This document shows positions 32,923 to 41,189 of a DNA stretch of 64,000 nucleotides, piece by piece (positions within the stretch are counted from its first letter, which is position 1; each line of letters starts with the position of its first letter). The position numbers were made by a program, and so were the translations under genes. Origin of the DNA: Alkalimonas cellulosilytica (lineage in GTDB: Bacteria > Pseudomonadota > Gammaproteobacteria > Enterobacterales > Alteromonadaceae); contig NZ_JAUHLI010000013.1 of the NCBI RefSeq assembly GCF_036325985.1, positions 62,001-126,000 on the forward strand, in the 5' to 3' direction. The notes below the pieces were generated by a model. The model was not told the origin of the DNA. It searched no databases and saw only the letters and a program-made list of their open reading frames with translations.

Positions 32923-33459
32923 TTAGTTAAAATGTTTGTAAAACCAGATGCGGGCCTTTAAGCCCAGAGACGTCGTAAGCCCTGATGTGACCCAGACAAT
33001 CTGACCATTGACTACCAACGCAATGGTTGGTGTTACACCCACTTGCCACTGTTCAGTAAGCAGGCCATTCTGGTCGTTTATCACTGGGAAGTGGTAATCT
33101 TTAGCTGTCATATAGTGGTGTAGTTTCTTGTCATCACCTGAGCGCAGGGCGATACTAACCACTGGATAGTTATCGTTAAAGCCGTCAATGACTGGTGAGG
33201 TCAACTGACAAACCGGACACCAGCTGGCCCAGAAATAAACCAACACAGGTCCTTCGTAGCTAAGGCTCTGTACATCATGTCCCTTGCGCTGAATATCCAT
33301 AAGTAGCTGTTGTACCGGTAACGATTCAGGGACCAGCCGATTGCGGTACCAATCCAGTGCCAGCACCAGCGCGAATAACAACACACTATAAAGACAAAAC
33401 CCAATCAGGCGGCGTAGCCAGCGGTTTGTCGGGCTGTTTTGGTTATTTGGCTTGGTCAT
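32923..33459 (-). CDS. scsD: Membrane-anchored thioredoxin-like protein, ScsD/TlpA-like
   Basis: A 178-residue protein with one N-terminal membrane anchor (about residues 19-37) and a periplasmic thioredoxin fold carrying YFWASWCPVCQLTSP (CPVC), FPVINDQNG, and GVTPTIALVVNGQIV with the cis-proline. This matches ScsD, the TlpA-like member of the suppressor-of-copper-sensitivity set. It is translated from an ATG inside the last 17 bases of scsB, so it is coupled to it. It probably passes electrons to or from the scs partners at the outer face of the inner membrane. Confidence 0.85.
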   Translation of the reverse strand: MTKPNNQNSPTNRWLRRLIGFCLYSVLLFALVLALDWYRNRLVPESLPVQQLLMDIQRKGHDVQSLSYEGPVLVYFWASWCPVCQLTSPVIDGFNDNYPVVSIALRSGDDKKLHHYMTAKDYHFPVINDQNGLLTEQWQVGVTPTIALVVNGQIVWVTSGLTTSLGLKARIWFYKHFN

Positions 33460-35551
33460 GGGCTTGCTCCAATGCTTGAATGACCACGTCAGTGGTTAAA
33501 AGGGTAGGTAAGGCAATACCTTCAGGCGCACCAGGGCCATACACTTTATTAAAGGGAACGCCGAAGGTGTTGTTACTTTGTAGATAATGGCTGATAGCTG
33601 GGTTGCGAACTGTCCAGTCACCGCGTATCCGAACGATACCCGGCTCTGCCAGCGCGTTGTGCACGGGTTGTTGTAGCAAGACGCCAATTTTGTTTGTTTT
33701 ACAGGTAATGCACCAATCTGCAGTGATATCAACAAACACCACGTTACCAGCAGTGACAGCAGTATGAATATACTCGTCAGACAGAGGCTCCCAGTCATGA
33801 TCAGCTGGTAATACCTGCTGCCAACTTTTCGTAGTAAGCAGGAGTACGATACCTGATGCCGCTCCTAGTAATGCAAGTGCGCTAAACAGGTAGATAATGA
33901 TTTTTAGTCCATAGGTTCTTCCTAGTATAAACAAGGTAACCACACCTAAGGTGACCACTAGTAGCGTAAAGGTTGTGGTGCTAATAAAAGGCGTTAGTAA
34001 GCTAAGCAACCATAAGCTGGTTGCAAACATCATGACCGCGAAAAACGGCTTTACCCACAGCATCCAGCGACCCGGTTTAGGGAGCCATGCGGCTAATTGT
34101 GGCAAAGCAGCGAGCAGTAACCAGGGTAACGCCATGCCTATCCCCAGCGCGGTAAATATAAGTACTATGGTGATAATGTCCGCTGAAAGTGCAAAAGCAA
34201 CTGCCGTACCCAAAAAGGGCGCGGTGCAAGGTGTGGCTAATAATGTGGCTAGCATGCCCTGCAAAAAGTGACCGGCGTAGCTATTGTTGCCTTTTGTTGC
34301 TGCCCAGCTACCTAAAGAGCCCGGTAAACGAACCTCAAAAGCGCCTGCCAGATTTAAAGTAAATAACCAGGTGACACCTACCATCCCGGCAATAAAGTAA
34401 GGGTTTTGGAATTGAATACCCCAGCCGATGCTTTCACCCGACCATTTCAGCAAGCTAAGTGCCAGGGCTAACAGCCAGAACGAGGTGACAATACCCATTG
34501 CGGAAGCCAGAAACTGCTTTCTGATAGTGCTACTTTGTGTCGGTTTGTTCAGCAGCAAACTCTGCAGTTTTATCCCAAGTACTGGTAATACACAGGGCAT
34601 GATATTCAGGACCAAGCCACCAGCAAGGGCTAATAGTACAACCAAGATCAGTGATCGTTGACTATCCAGAGGTGCAGAAGTTACCGCGGTTAAGGTAATC
34701 GGATACTCAGCAGCGAATGCTTTGTCGGTGACTGTGGCATAAAGCGTTTTGTCTGTCAGATCGGGCAAACCCAACCAGTGGCTGGCACTCACTACTACAC
34801 TGAGCTCTCTGCCTGATATGTTGGCAGGTGCAACCTCGTACACTACTTCAGACAACTCATCTTCATTGCTGTGAATAAACACTTCAGGGGTTGTCCAGCC
34901 ATGCTCTCGTGCCAGCTGAATGTAGATTTGTCCTGGCTTGTCGGTGATGCCAGCTTGCTTAATGTGCACATCCGCAAGTGGTTGCGGTACCTGACTCATT
35001 GCCTGGTTAAACAGGAACATCTGTTCTTCATCGGCTTGCAGCGAAGCTAAATCTACCGGAATCTCCAGTTCAAAGTCTGTTAATACACAGATTGTGGTGC
35101 AGCTTGGCATGGTGAGAACGCCTTGCAAAACGGCTGAGGTTGCACCGGGCGTGACTTCCAGTTTCAGCGGAAAAGTAACGCTTTGCTGATACCCCTGAAT
35201 GGCAAAACCCTGAACAAAATAACGTGATGGTGCCGGCCAGAACCAATGAATGTCGGCCAGGTTTTTTGAGTCCGACCATTGAAACGAAGGTGGAATACCA
35301 CCTTCACCAGGCGCCTGCCAATAGGTTTTCCAGTCGTCATCCAACGCGACCTGCAAGAGTGCGGGCAAGACAGCAGAGGATGCATCATAGTCGCCGGTTA
35401 GCGTTAATTTTACTGATAAATGAGGTGCTTCAGCTGTTGTTAGCCAACCCGTGCTGGGAGGGTTAGTCAGAGCGCTCGCGCTATAGAATATGCTGCCAAT
35501 AAGCCCAAACAACACCCATGGCTTACGCCAGAGCGGATAAAGGTGATACAT
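33443..35551 (-). CDS. scsB: DsbD-like thiol:disulfide electron transporter, ScsB-like
   Basis: A 702-residue inner-membrane protein in three parts. First is a signal peptide and periplasmic domain (to about residue 290) with paired cysteines in MPSCTTICVLTDFELE. Next is a membrane part with eight helices including the cysteine motifs IMPCVLPVLG and ATPCTAPFLG that carry electrons across the membrane. Last is a C-terminal thioredoxin domain with ITADWCITCKTNK. The long N-terminal domain with CTTIC identifies the ScsB branch rather than DsbD. It takes electrons from cytoplasmic thioredoxin to periplasmic ScsC/ScsD. AGGAG is seven bases before the ATG at 35551. Confidence 0.9.
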   Translation of the reverse strand: MYHLYPLWRKPWVLFGLIGSIFYSASALTNPPSTGWLTTAEAPHLSVKLTLTGDYDASSAVLPALLQVALDDDWKTYWQAPGEGGIPPSFQWSDSKNLADIHWFWPAPSRYFVQGFAIQGYQQSVTFPLKLEVTPGATSAVLQGVLTMPSCTTICVLTDFELEIPVDLASLQADEEQMFLFNQAMSQVPQPLADVHIKQAGITDKPGQIYIQLAREHGWTTPEVFIHSNEDELSEVVYEVAPANISGRELSVVVSASHWLGLPDLTDKTLYATVTDKAFAAEYPITLTAVTSAPLDSQRSLILVVLLALAGGLVLNIMPCVLPVLGIKLQSLLLNKPTQSSTIRKQFLASAMGIVTSFWLLALALSLLKWSGESIGWGIQFQNPYFIAGMVGVTWLFTLNLAGAFEVRLPGSLGSWAATKGNNSYAGHFLQGMLATLLATPCTAPFLGTAVAFALSADIITIVLIFTALGIGMALPWLLLAALPQLAAWLPKPGRWMLWVKPFFAVMMFATSLWLLSLLTPFISTTTFTLLVVTLGVVTLFILGRTYGLKIIIYLFSALALLGAASGIVLLLTTKSWQQVLPADHDWEPLSDEYIHTAVTAGNVVFVDITADWCITCKTNKIGVLLQQPVHNALAEPGIVRIRGDWTVRNPAISHYLQSNNTFGVPFNKVYGPGAPEGIALPTLLTTDVVIQALEQAHDQAK

Positions 35552-35600
35552 GTGATTTTCTCCTGAAAAAAGATAAAAGCGTGGTTTTTAAGCCAGCTAT

Positions 35601-36014
35601 CTATTCCAGGAAGCAACAAAATACGGAGTGCGTGCGTCGTTTCGGACGCCAGAATGGTTTAAGTCTGCGCGGCTTTTGGGGGCGGAATACACCAGCAAAC
35701 AGCAATAACACAATAAAAAGGATGGCGACAAAATCAGACAAGTCCTGTTGAGCCTGAGTGGGTAGATAGGAGGTTTTGTCACAGCCTTCAGTGTTGACTG
35801 AGTACTTCCCGTCGCTCTGAGAAGCAATAGTGCTTTTTTGCGTGTCAGCCAAAGCCTGCGAATCAGCTGTATAGGTTGCCGTCGCAGTTGTACTCAGATT
35901 AAGGAGGTTTTGCCAGATTTTCGCACTGCTACCCCAGCATGTGACGAAAACACACAATAGCAGCGCAAAAAATATGCGACTGTTATGAAGTTTTCGGTGT
36001 ATCTGAGAGAGCAT
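35601..36014 (-). CDS. Small membrane protein at the head of the scs operon (candidate ScsA-like)
   Basis: A 137-residue protein. It has an N-terminal hydrophobic helix with a cysteine (about residues 13-28), a threonine/alanine-rich periplasmic-looking stretch with NTEGCDKTSY, a second helix (about 92-109, FVAILFIVLLLFAGVF) and a very basic tail ending KRRTHSVFCCFLE. Proteins of this plan, with a basic tail ending in an H/C-F-E motif, are often found directly upstream of copper or thiol-redox genes, and scs operons elsewhere start with the small ScsA; the link is inference. It ends 49 bases before scsB on the same strand. No clear ribosome binding site precedes the ATG. Confidence 0.55.
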   Translation of the reverse strand: MLSQIHRKLHNSRIFFALLLCVFVTCWGSSAKIWQNLLNLSTTATATYTADSQALADTQKSTIASQSDGKYSVNTEGCDKTSYLPTQAQQDLSDFVAILFIVLLLFAGVFRPQKPRRLKPFWRPKRRTHSVFCCFLE

Positions 36015-36100
36015 CGCGTCATGTCATTTGTTTAATTAGCAACAAGCCTAACAGAACCATAAGGTGATTAGAATAGATATCGGCCTTTTAGAATATTTTA

Positions 36101-36200
36101 AGAGCACTAACGTGCTCTGATTTCAACCAGTTCAACGCGCCGGTTCAAACTGCGGCCAGCTTCATTCCGGTTGCTGGCAATTGGCGCCATCATGCCAGCC
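36101..36200 (-). repeat. Repeat copy B: intact 3' end of the OmpA-family gene and adjoining hairpin
   Basis: This is the parent-like copy of the repeat at 32076-32154. It covers the last 31 codons of the OmpA-family gene, the stop at 36107-36109, and a hairpin AGAGCAC-N4-GTGCTCT (36101-36118) overlapping the stop. Both copies have the same orientation and are about 4 kb apart. Confidence 0.85.
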
Positions 36201-37120
36201 CCGGAGGCTTGTAACCGGGCCGGGTCGACGTTATGCCGTTGTTGTAAGTAGCTGACCACTGCTGTTGCACGTTGTAGTGAAAGTCTGAGGTTGTAGTCAA
36301 AGTCACCAACATCATCAGTATGGCCAACCACCAGCAGCTTCAACTCGGGTTGTTCTTGCAGCAAGGTAGCTATGGTGCTCAGGCTGTCGGCAGATTCTGG
36401 CAAAATCTCATCGCTGTCAAATGCAAAGAGTATATCCTGAATGGCAACGCGGCCACTTTCTATCAGACTGTCTGCCATTTCGTTCGATGTAAGTGGCCGG
36501 TGCTCCATACTGACTTCCATGGCTTCTTCGGTCACTACATTAACAGTCACACCAGTACCGCGGGGGTTGTTACCGGCAAATAGGTAAGTAGAAACACTGA
36601 CCGTAAGTGCTTCAGCTGGCTTTTGCGCCAAGATGTAATAAACATTTTGCCGAACCTGGATTGGGCCATTGGCAGCGAGGTGCCGGTGTTGAGTCAGGAA
36701 GTTAGCACTGCGTCCGGCGCTTACCAGCTCATCACCCTCACCACTAAACAGGATGTCAAAACCCTGCTCTTCTAGCGTATGAAGATAACTGCGATGAACC
36801 CGCAAAGGACTGATATCAGGATCTGTGAACTCATAGATCATTCTCAGATGCTCGCCTTCTACGGTCAAATCTGCAGAGTAGGCTCTGGTTCTTAAATCCA
36901 GAGCTCCTGCGGGTAGCATCACTTGTGCAAAGTCGTCTCTTTCAAAAGTACGAATAAATGATCCCGCGACTCGTTTCACCGCGGGATGATCACCAGCACC
37001 GTCGACGTCCTGGCGGTTATCAGCCTTAGCGCTATAACTGAATAGGAGTAGTCCGGTCAGCGCGATAATTAAAGGTAAAAGTAAATGGCGTTTTGAATAG
37101 GAGTATCTGAATGACATCAT
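36107..37120 (-). CDS. OmpA-family peptidoglycan-binding protein with DUF4892-like N-terminal domain
   Basis: A 337-residue protein. A signal peptide (about residues 12-33, ending AKA) leads to a domain of about 180 residues (VAGSFIRTFERDDFAQVMLP, later YEFTDPDISPLRVHRSY and LVSAGRSANFLTQ) that looks like DUF4892. The C-terminal OmpA domain (about 215-337) is seen in ILFAFDSDEILPES, VVGHTDDVGDFDYNLRLSLQRA and NRNEAGRSLNRRVEL, which bind diaminopimelate peptidoglycan. So it probably anchors an outer-membrane or periplasmic complex to the wall. AAGGA precedes the first ATG (37120). Its 3' end is duplicated downstream of scs. Confidence 0.85.
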   Translation of the reverse strand: MMSFRYSYSKRHLLLPLIIALTGLLLFSYSAKADNRQDVDGAGDHPAVKRVAGSFIRTFERDDFAQVMLPAGALDLRTRAYSADLTVEGEHLRMIYEFTDPDISPLRVHRSYLHTLEEQGFDILFSGEGDELVSAGRSANFLTQHRHLAANGPIQVRQNVYYILAQKPAEALTVSVSTYLFAGNNPRGTGVTVNVVTEEAMEVSMEHRPLTSNEMADSLIESGRVAIQDILFAFDSDEILPESADSLSTIATLLQEQPELKLLVVGHTDDVGDFDYNLRLSLQRATAVVSYLQQRHNVDPARLQASGAGMMAPIASNRNEAGRSLNRRVELVEIRAR

Positions 37121-37317
37121 GCAATCTTCCTTGGTTTGGTCATTATTGCTGAATTATCTAATGCAGCGGTATAAATAATAAGCATACACACTAATATCGC
37201 TGGTATCAAAGGCAAAGGGGGAAGAGCTGATTAATACGCCTGCGTTTTATCCATGCCCGATAACACGGTACCGGAACTTCGATACCGCATTGTTGTAACT
37301 GTACTTTGCAGTAACAC

Positions 37318-38178
37318 TCACAATAGGATCTGGCTAAAACCTTGTAGCCCCTGCTCCAGCGTGCGTTGCAAGTCGTCCGTATGGTCTCTTTCAACAAAAG
37401 CATGCTGCAAACCCGCCAGGCTGCTTTGTGCTGCTATAGGAGCAAAATCAATGATGCCTTGGCCAAGATCTGCAAAGCCACCATCGGCTGCCATATCTTT
37501 TAAGTGCCAGAGCGGGAAGCGACCGGGATGCTGCTTGAACAGTAATGGCATGTCCACCTGTACTTTTGCTGCCCAATAAATATCCAGCTCCATTTTTAGG
37601 CTGTGTGCACTGGTTTGCTGCAACAATACCTCATAAGGTGTGGTGCCGTTGGTCGGGATAAACTCAAAGTCATGATTGTGGTAGGCAAGTTGAACCCCAG
37701 CAGTTTGAAACTGTTCACCTATACGGTTTAATTGCTCTGCCAGGTTCAGGTAGCTGGTAATCCCATCGGCACGCTCATGATCGTGCAGGTAGGCAAGCAC
37801 CACGTAGCTATGCCCTAAGGTCAGGGCTTCTTCCAAAACCTTGCTGGGTGAACTGAGTAAGGGCTGCAACAGGGTATGTCCGGCTGGCGCTCTTAGCTTA
37901 AAGTCTGCTAACCATGCGGCGAGGGTGCTGGCCGGGTGATCGAACAGGCCGGCAAACTCCACCTCTTGGTAACCAAGGTTGGCAATGAGTTGTAAAGTGC
38001 TGCGAACATCCTGCTGCATCAACTCTCTAACGGTAAATAACTGCAAGCCGGGCCGAAAACCTTGGCCAGCGAATCCCAGGCCAGGCAGCATGGTTGTACT
38101 GACGATTAAACCTGAGCCCGCCACTAGCTTTAAAAAGTGGCGACGAGCCGCATTTTGGGGCGAAGTTGCTGTAGGCAT
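37318..38178 (-). CDS. Tat-exported sugar phosphate isomerase/epimerase-like TIM-barrel protein
   Basis: A 286-residue protein. It starts with a twin-arginine signal (AARRHFLKLVAGSGLIV) and then has the AP-endonuclease-2/xylose-isomerase-like TIM barrel: GLQLFTVRELMQQDV, LGYQEVEFAGL, LAYHNHDFEF (metal-binding histidine), MELDIYWAAKVQVDM and LWHLKDMA. These positions give the usual divalent-metal site. The family includes periplasmic sugar epimerases and inosose-type enzymes; the substrate is unknown. The gene is preceded by a 145-bp spacer and read divergently from the chemotaxis receptor gene. Confidence 0.88.
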   Translation of the reverse strand: MPTATSPQNAARRHFLKLVAGSGLIVSTTMLPGLGFAGQGFRPGLQLFTVRELMQQDVRSTLQLIANLGYQEVEFAGLFDHPASTLAAWLADFKLRAPAGHTLLQPLLSSPSKVLEEALTLGHSYVVLAYLHDHERADGITSYLNLAEQLNRIGEQFQTAGVQLAYHNHDFEFIPTNGTTPYEVLLQQTSAHSLKMELDIYWAAKVQVDMPLLFKQHPGRFPLWHLKDMAADGGFADLGQGIIDFAPIAAQSSLAGLQHAFVERDHTDDLQRTLEQGLQGFSQILL

Positions 38179-38323
38179 GTGCTGCTCCTATGTCGTATGA
38201 AGGCTGTGTTGTGAGGTGCTTCTACTGGCAATCTTTTACGCTATGTTCAACAGCTTTAAACTCCTTGACTAATGTAATCGCTTTCATCATGCTGAGCGAA
38301 TAATTAATTATTCAAAGGCATGC

Positions 38324-39649
38324 ATGACGATGTTTGGTGTAAAAAAGTTACGCTTGGAAAATGAATCGCTACGCCAAGAAATTGCCTCAATAAAGCAAAT
38401 CAGTGTGGCTGTCAGTGCCGAGATGTTGCGATTGGATTTAACCCGCAATGGCCAGGTTGTATCCGTAAATCAGAACTTTGAGCAGGAGATTGGCCTTTCT
38501 GGTACGCAAGTGCAAGGAAAGCCTATGAAGGAACTGGTCCCTGCAGCGCTTCGCAGCACGGATCATTACAAGAAACTGGTCGCTGCCCTCAATGAAGGCA
38601 AAGTCTGGATCGGTGCCTGGCAAGTTGCAAATGCCAATGGTCAGCAATTTTGGTTGCGTGCTGCTGTCTGCCCGGTAAGGAACCTGGATGACAAGCTGGA
38701 GCGTTTTGAGGTCTATGCAACGAACTTAACCCGTACCATTGAAACGTCCCATCAGCACGAAAGTGTGATGAAAGCGATGCTTCGTTCTACCGCCATGATT
38801 GAGTTTGATATGGATGGCCATGTGTTAACTGCCAATGATCTTTTCCTCGGTGCCATGGGCTACCGGTTAGAGGATATCAAGGGTAAGCACCATCGGATGT
38901 TTTGTGCGCCTGAAATCTACAATCACAAAGATTATCAGCTTTTTTGGCAACGTCTTCGCAGTGGTCAATTTTTTTCAGAGCGTTACGCACGTGTCGATAG
39001 TGCTGGACGCGAGGTTTGGCTGCAAGCGTCTTACAACCCCATCAAAAATGTGCAGGGTGAATACGACAAGGTGGTTAAATTTGCCACTTTGATTACGGAC
39101 GAAGTAGAGCAGGAGCGTGAAGTAACCGCTACTGCACAAGTTGCTTTTGACAGCTCTCAGCAAACGGATAGCAGCACTAAGGAAGGGATCCGAGTGGTGA
39201 GTGAAACAGCGGCAATGCTGCAACAGCTTGAAGTGGAGATGGGGAAAGCCGCTGAAATTATTCATGGGCTGGACAAGCAATCGGAAGTTATCGGAACCAT
39301 TATTCAAAGTATCAGCAGTATTGCGGATCAAACTAACTTGCTGGCACTGAATGCTGCTATTGAAGCAGCCAGAGCTGGGGAGCAAGGCCGGGGGTTTGCC
39401 GTGGTAGCGGATGAAGTTCGGCAACTGGCCTCACGCACCAGCGCTGCCACAGTAGAGATTGTGGATGTGGTTGGTAAAAACCAGCAGCTGGCAGCAAATG
39501 CTGTGGAGTTAATTCAAGGTAGCCAAGCCCAAACTCAGGATGTGACTGAGCTGGTCAACCAGGCAAGAGCCGTGATTGACCAAATCCAAAGCAACGCACA
39601 AAACGTGGTAGATGCAGTAACGAAGCTTTCCCAAAGATTACAGCACTAG
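38324..39649 (+). CDS. Soluble PAS-PAS methyl-accepting chemotaxis protein (BdlA-like)
   Basis: A 441-residue cytoplasmic receptor with no membrane helix. A short N-terminal coil (KLRLENESLRQEI) is followed by two PAS domains (about residues 35-150 and 155-275, the second with FDMDGHVLTANDLFLGAMGY and KVVKFATLITDEVEQ). A signalling domain (about 295-430) follows with the hairpin tip IADQTNLLALNAAIEAARAG and FAVVADEVRQLA. PAS domains likely sense redox or a cofactor. The layout and length resemble BdlA, which links energy state to biofilm dispersal in Pseudomonas aeruginosa. AAAGG lies just before the ATG at 38324. It is monocistronic. Confidence 0.93.
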   Translation: MTMFGVKKLRLENESLRQEIASIKQISVAVSAEMLRLDLTRNGQVVSVNQNFEQEIGLSGTQVQGKPMKELVPAALRSTDHYKKLVAALNEGKVWIGAWQVANANGQQFWLRAAVCPVRNLDDKLERFEVYATNLTRTIETSHQHESVMKAMLRSTAMIEFDMDGHVLTANDLFLGAMGYRLEDIKGKHHRMFCAPEIYNHKDYQLFWQRLRSGQFFSERYARVDSAGREVWLQASYNPIKNVQGEYDKVVKFATLITDEVEQEREVTATAQVAFDSSQQTDSSTKEGIRVVSETAAMLQQLEVEMGKAAEIIHGLDKQSEVIGTIIQSISSIADQTNLLALNAAIEAARAGEQGRGFAVVADEVRQLASRTSAATVEIVDVVGKNQQLAANAVELIQGSQAQTQDVTELVNQARAVIDQIQSNAQNVVDAVTKLSQRLQH

Positions 39650-39734
39650 GTTGAACTGGTCGGGGTCTTTAGAAAGGCCTCGACTTGCCTTAACGGTATA
39701 ATCGGCTGTGATTATTGGATTGGAAACTTCAAAC

Positions 39735-40250
39735 ATGAACATTCGTTTTGCTACCCATGACGACTTCGAACAGATCTGGCCAATTTTTCATGCCATTGCT
39801 GCAGCTGGCGAGACCTATGCCTTTGCCAAGGACATCAGCAAAGAGGAAGCCAGACAGCTGTGGCTGCTCACGCCAAGGCAAACCTTTGTAGCGGAAGATG
39901 AAGGCCAGATCCTTGGCACTTACTATTTGAAAACCAACCAGGCTGGACCTGGCAGCCATGTCTGCAATTGCGGTTATATGGTGGCAGCAACTGCCAGAGG
40001 GCGAGGGCTTGCGACTGCCATGTGCGAGCACTCACAACAACAAGCGAAAGCACTGGGCTATCAGGCGATGCAGTTTAATTTTGTCGCATCCAGTAATGAA
40101 GGCGCCGTCCGATTGTGGCAAAAGCTTGGGTTTGCCATTGTAGGCCGATTACCCAGGGCGTTTAACCATCCATCGTTAGGGTTGGTTGATGCGCTGGTGC
40201 TGTACAAGTGGCTATCAGCTTCTGAACCTACCAGCGGATCTTGCCGGTAA
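39735..40250 (+). CDS. GNAT-family N-acetyltransferase
   Basis: A 171-residue acetyl-CoA-dependent acyltransferase. Strand pattern IRFATHDDFEQIWPIFH is followed by FVAEDEGQILGTYYLK, the acetyl-CoA pyrophosphate loop ATARGRGLATAMCEH (motif A, R/G-X-X-G-X-G/A), and FNFVASSNEGAVRLWQKLGFAIVG, typical of GNAT enzymes. The acceptor is unknown. The ATG at 39735 is preferred over an upstream GTG. Its last 23 bases overlap the 3' end of the DUF962 gene on the other strand, so the transcripts are convergent and overlapping. Confidence 0.9.
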   Translation: MNIRFATHDDFEQIWPIFHAIAAAGETYAFAKDISKEEARQLWLLTPRQTFVAEDEGQILGTYYLKTNQAGPGSHVCNCGYMVAATARGRGLATAMCEHSQQQAKALGYQAMQFNFVASSNEGAVRLWQKLGFAIVGRLPRAFNHPSLGLVDALVLYKWLSASEPTSGSCR

Positions 40251-40548
40251 GCACATCTTTAAACATCACCCAGTCGCCCATCAGACTGTACAGTGGGTAT
40301 TTAAAGGTGGCCGGTTTGTTGTGCTCAAAGAAGAAATGCCCGACCCAGGCAAAACCATAGCCTATGACCGGCAAAAGCCACAGCAGCTTCCAACTGGCAG
40401 TGACTAGGGCGATTGCGACAATCAGTAACACCAGAGCGCTGCCAATCACGTGCAAACGACGGCAGGTTTGGTTTTGGTGTTCTGCCAGATAATAGGGATA
40501 AAACTCGCGGAAGCTGCGAAATGGGTGCAGTTGTTCAGCCTGGGGCAT
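40228..40548 (-). CDS. DUF962/Mpo1-like membrane protein
   Basis: A 106-residue protein. The motif FYPYYLAEHQNQTCRRLHVIGS and later GYGFAWVGHFFFEHNKPATFKYPLYS is the DUF962 signature, with conserved histidines. Two or three hydrophobic helices (residues about 36-70 and 60-75) place it in the inner membrane. Yeast Mpo1 of this family is an iron-dependent dioxygenase of 2-hydroxy fatty acids, and the bacterial members keep the His-rich motifs, so a similar lipid oxidation is possible but unproven. Confidence 0.9.
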   Translation of the reverse strand: MPQAEQLHPFRSFREFYPYYLAEHQNQTCRRLHVIGSALVLLIVAIALVTASWKLLWLLPVIGYGFAWVGHFFFEHNKPATFKYPLYSLMGDWVMFKDVLTGKIRW

Positions 40549-40568
40549 AGAAAACTCCTGAGTTTATG

Positions 40569-40814
40569 TTACCAAAAAAATAATAGAGTACAGCCAAGCG
40601 CTAACGCCGCAAAGATCCAGCCCATACGGCGCAGGTCGCCGATGATCACTTCTTTTTGTGCCAGCAGCTCGCGCAGTTCATGGCTATCCAGCGTACCACA
40701 ATCCGGGCATTTGGCCTTGATATGGTGATTGTAGAGCAAGCCACAGCGTTTGCAGGGGCTTTTCTGACGCATTTCGCGTATCCAGCGGAGCCGGTCTTCA
40801 ATATACAGTGGCAT
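40569..40814 (-). CDS. Small zinc-ribbon membrane protein of unknown function
   Basis: An 81-residue protein. It has a basic amphipathic N-terminus (PLYIEDRLRWIREM), a CxxC...CxxC zinc ribbon (PCKRCGLLYNH...AKCPDCGTLDS), and a C-terminal hydrophobic helix (about residues 60-80, IFAALALGCTLLFFW). The longer frame from 40859 adds 15 residues, but the ATG at 40814 overlaps the stop of the YciI gene as TAATG, so coupled translation makes this the better start. A cytoplasmic metal or nucleic-acid-binding domain tethered to the membrane is likely; function unknown. Confidence 0.75.
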   Translation of the reverse strand: MPLYIEDRLRWIREMRQKSPCKRCGLLYNHHIKAKCPDCGTLDSHELRELLAQKEVIIGDLRRMGWIFAALALGCTLLFFW

Positions 40815-41113
40815 TAGTCGGGCCTGATAATCGCCATATCGCCGACGACCGTGTTCCATGGGCGCACTTCCCAGCGACCCACCAGGCCATGGCGAACATA
40901 AGGATCCTGCTCAGCAAAACGCTCAGCTACCGCCGGGCTGTCGCCCTGAAATAACAGCACAGCGCCATCGACCGGATCGGCCAGAGCACCAGCGAGCACT
41001 AAATCACCTCTGGCATGGGCGGCTTTGGCATAGGCCAGATGCTGACCACGCCAGGCTTCGCGTCGCTGTACGTAATCTTCGACCAGATCACGGTAAAACA
41101 GTAAGTAATGCAT
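40814..41113 (-). CDS. YciI-family protein
   Basis: A 99-residue protein with the ferredoxin-like dimeric alpha+beta fold of the YciI/YCII family: HYLLFYRDLVEDYV, REAWRGQHLAYAKAAHARGDLVLAGAL, DPVDGAVLLFQGDSPAVAERFAEQDPYVRHGLV. The usual histidine and aspartate of the putative active site are there (RGQHLAYA, FAEQDPYV). The family is structurally known, but its reaction is uncertain. It is co-transcribed with the zinc-ribbon gene that overlaps its stop codon by one base. Confidence 0.92.
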   Translation of the reverse strand: MHYLLFYRDLVEDYVQRREAWRGQHLAYAKAAHARGDLVLAGALADPVDGAVLLFQGDSPAVAERFAEQDPYVRHGLVGRWEVRPWNTVVGDMAIIRPD

Positions 41114-41189
41114 CCACTTTCTCCATCAGGCTCACCAGCTTTATCATACTGTGCTCGATTGCAAGCGCAAGGGGTGGTTGACGCTGCTG

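Noticed and set aside
26200..38200. Integrase gene and second tRNA-end repeat expected of an intact genomic island
   Set aside because: No integrase-like protein and no copy of the tRNA-Leu 3' end were seen by eye, so an intact integrative element is not claimed.
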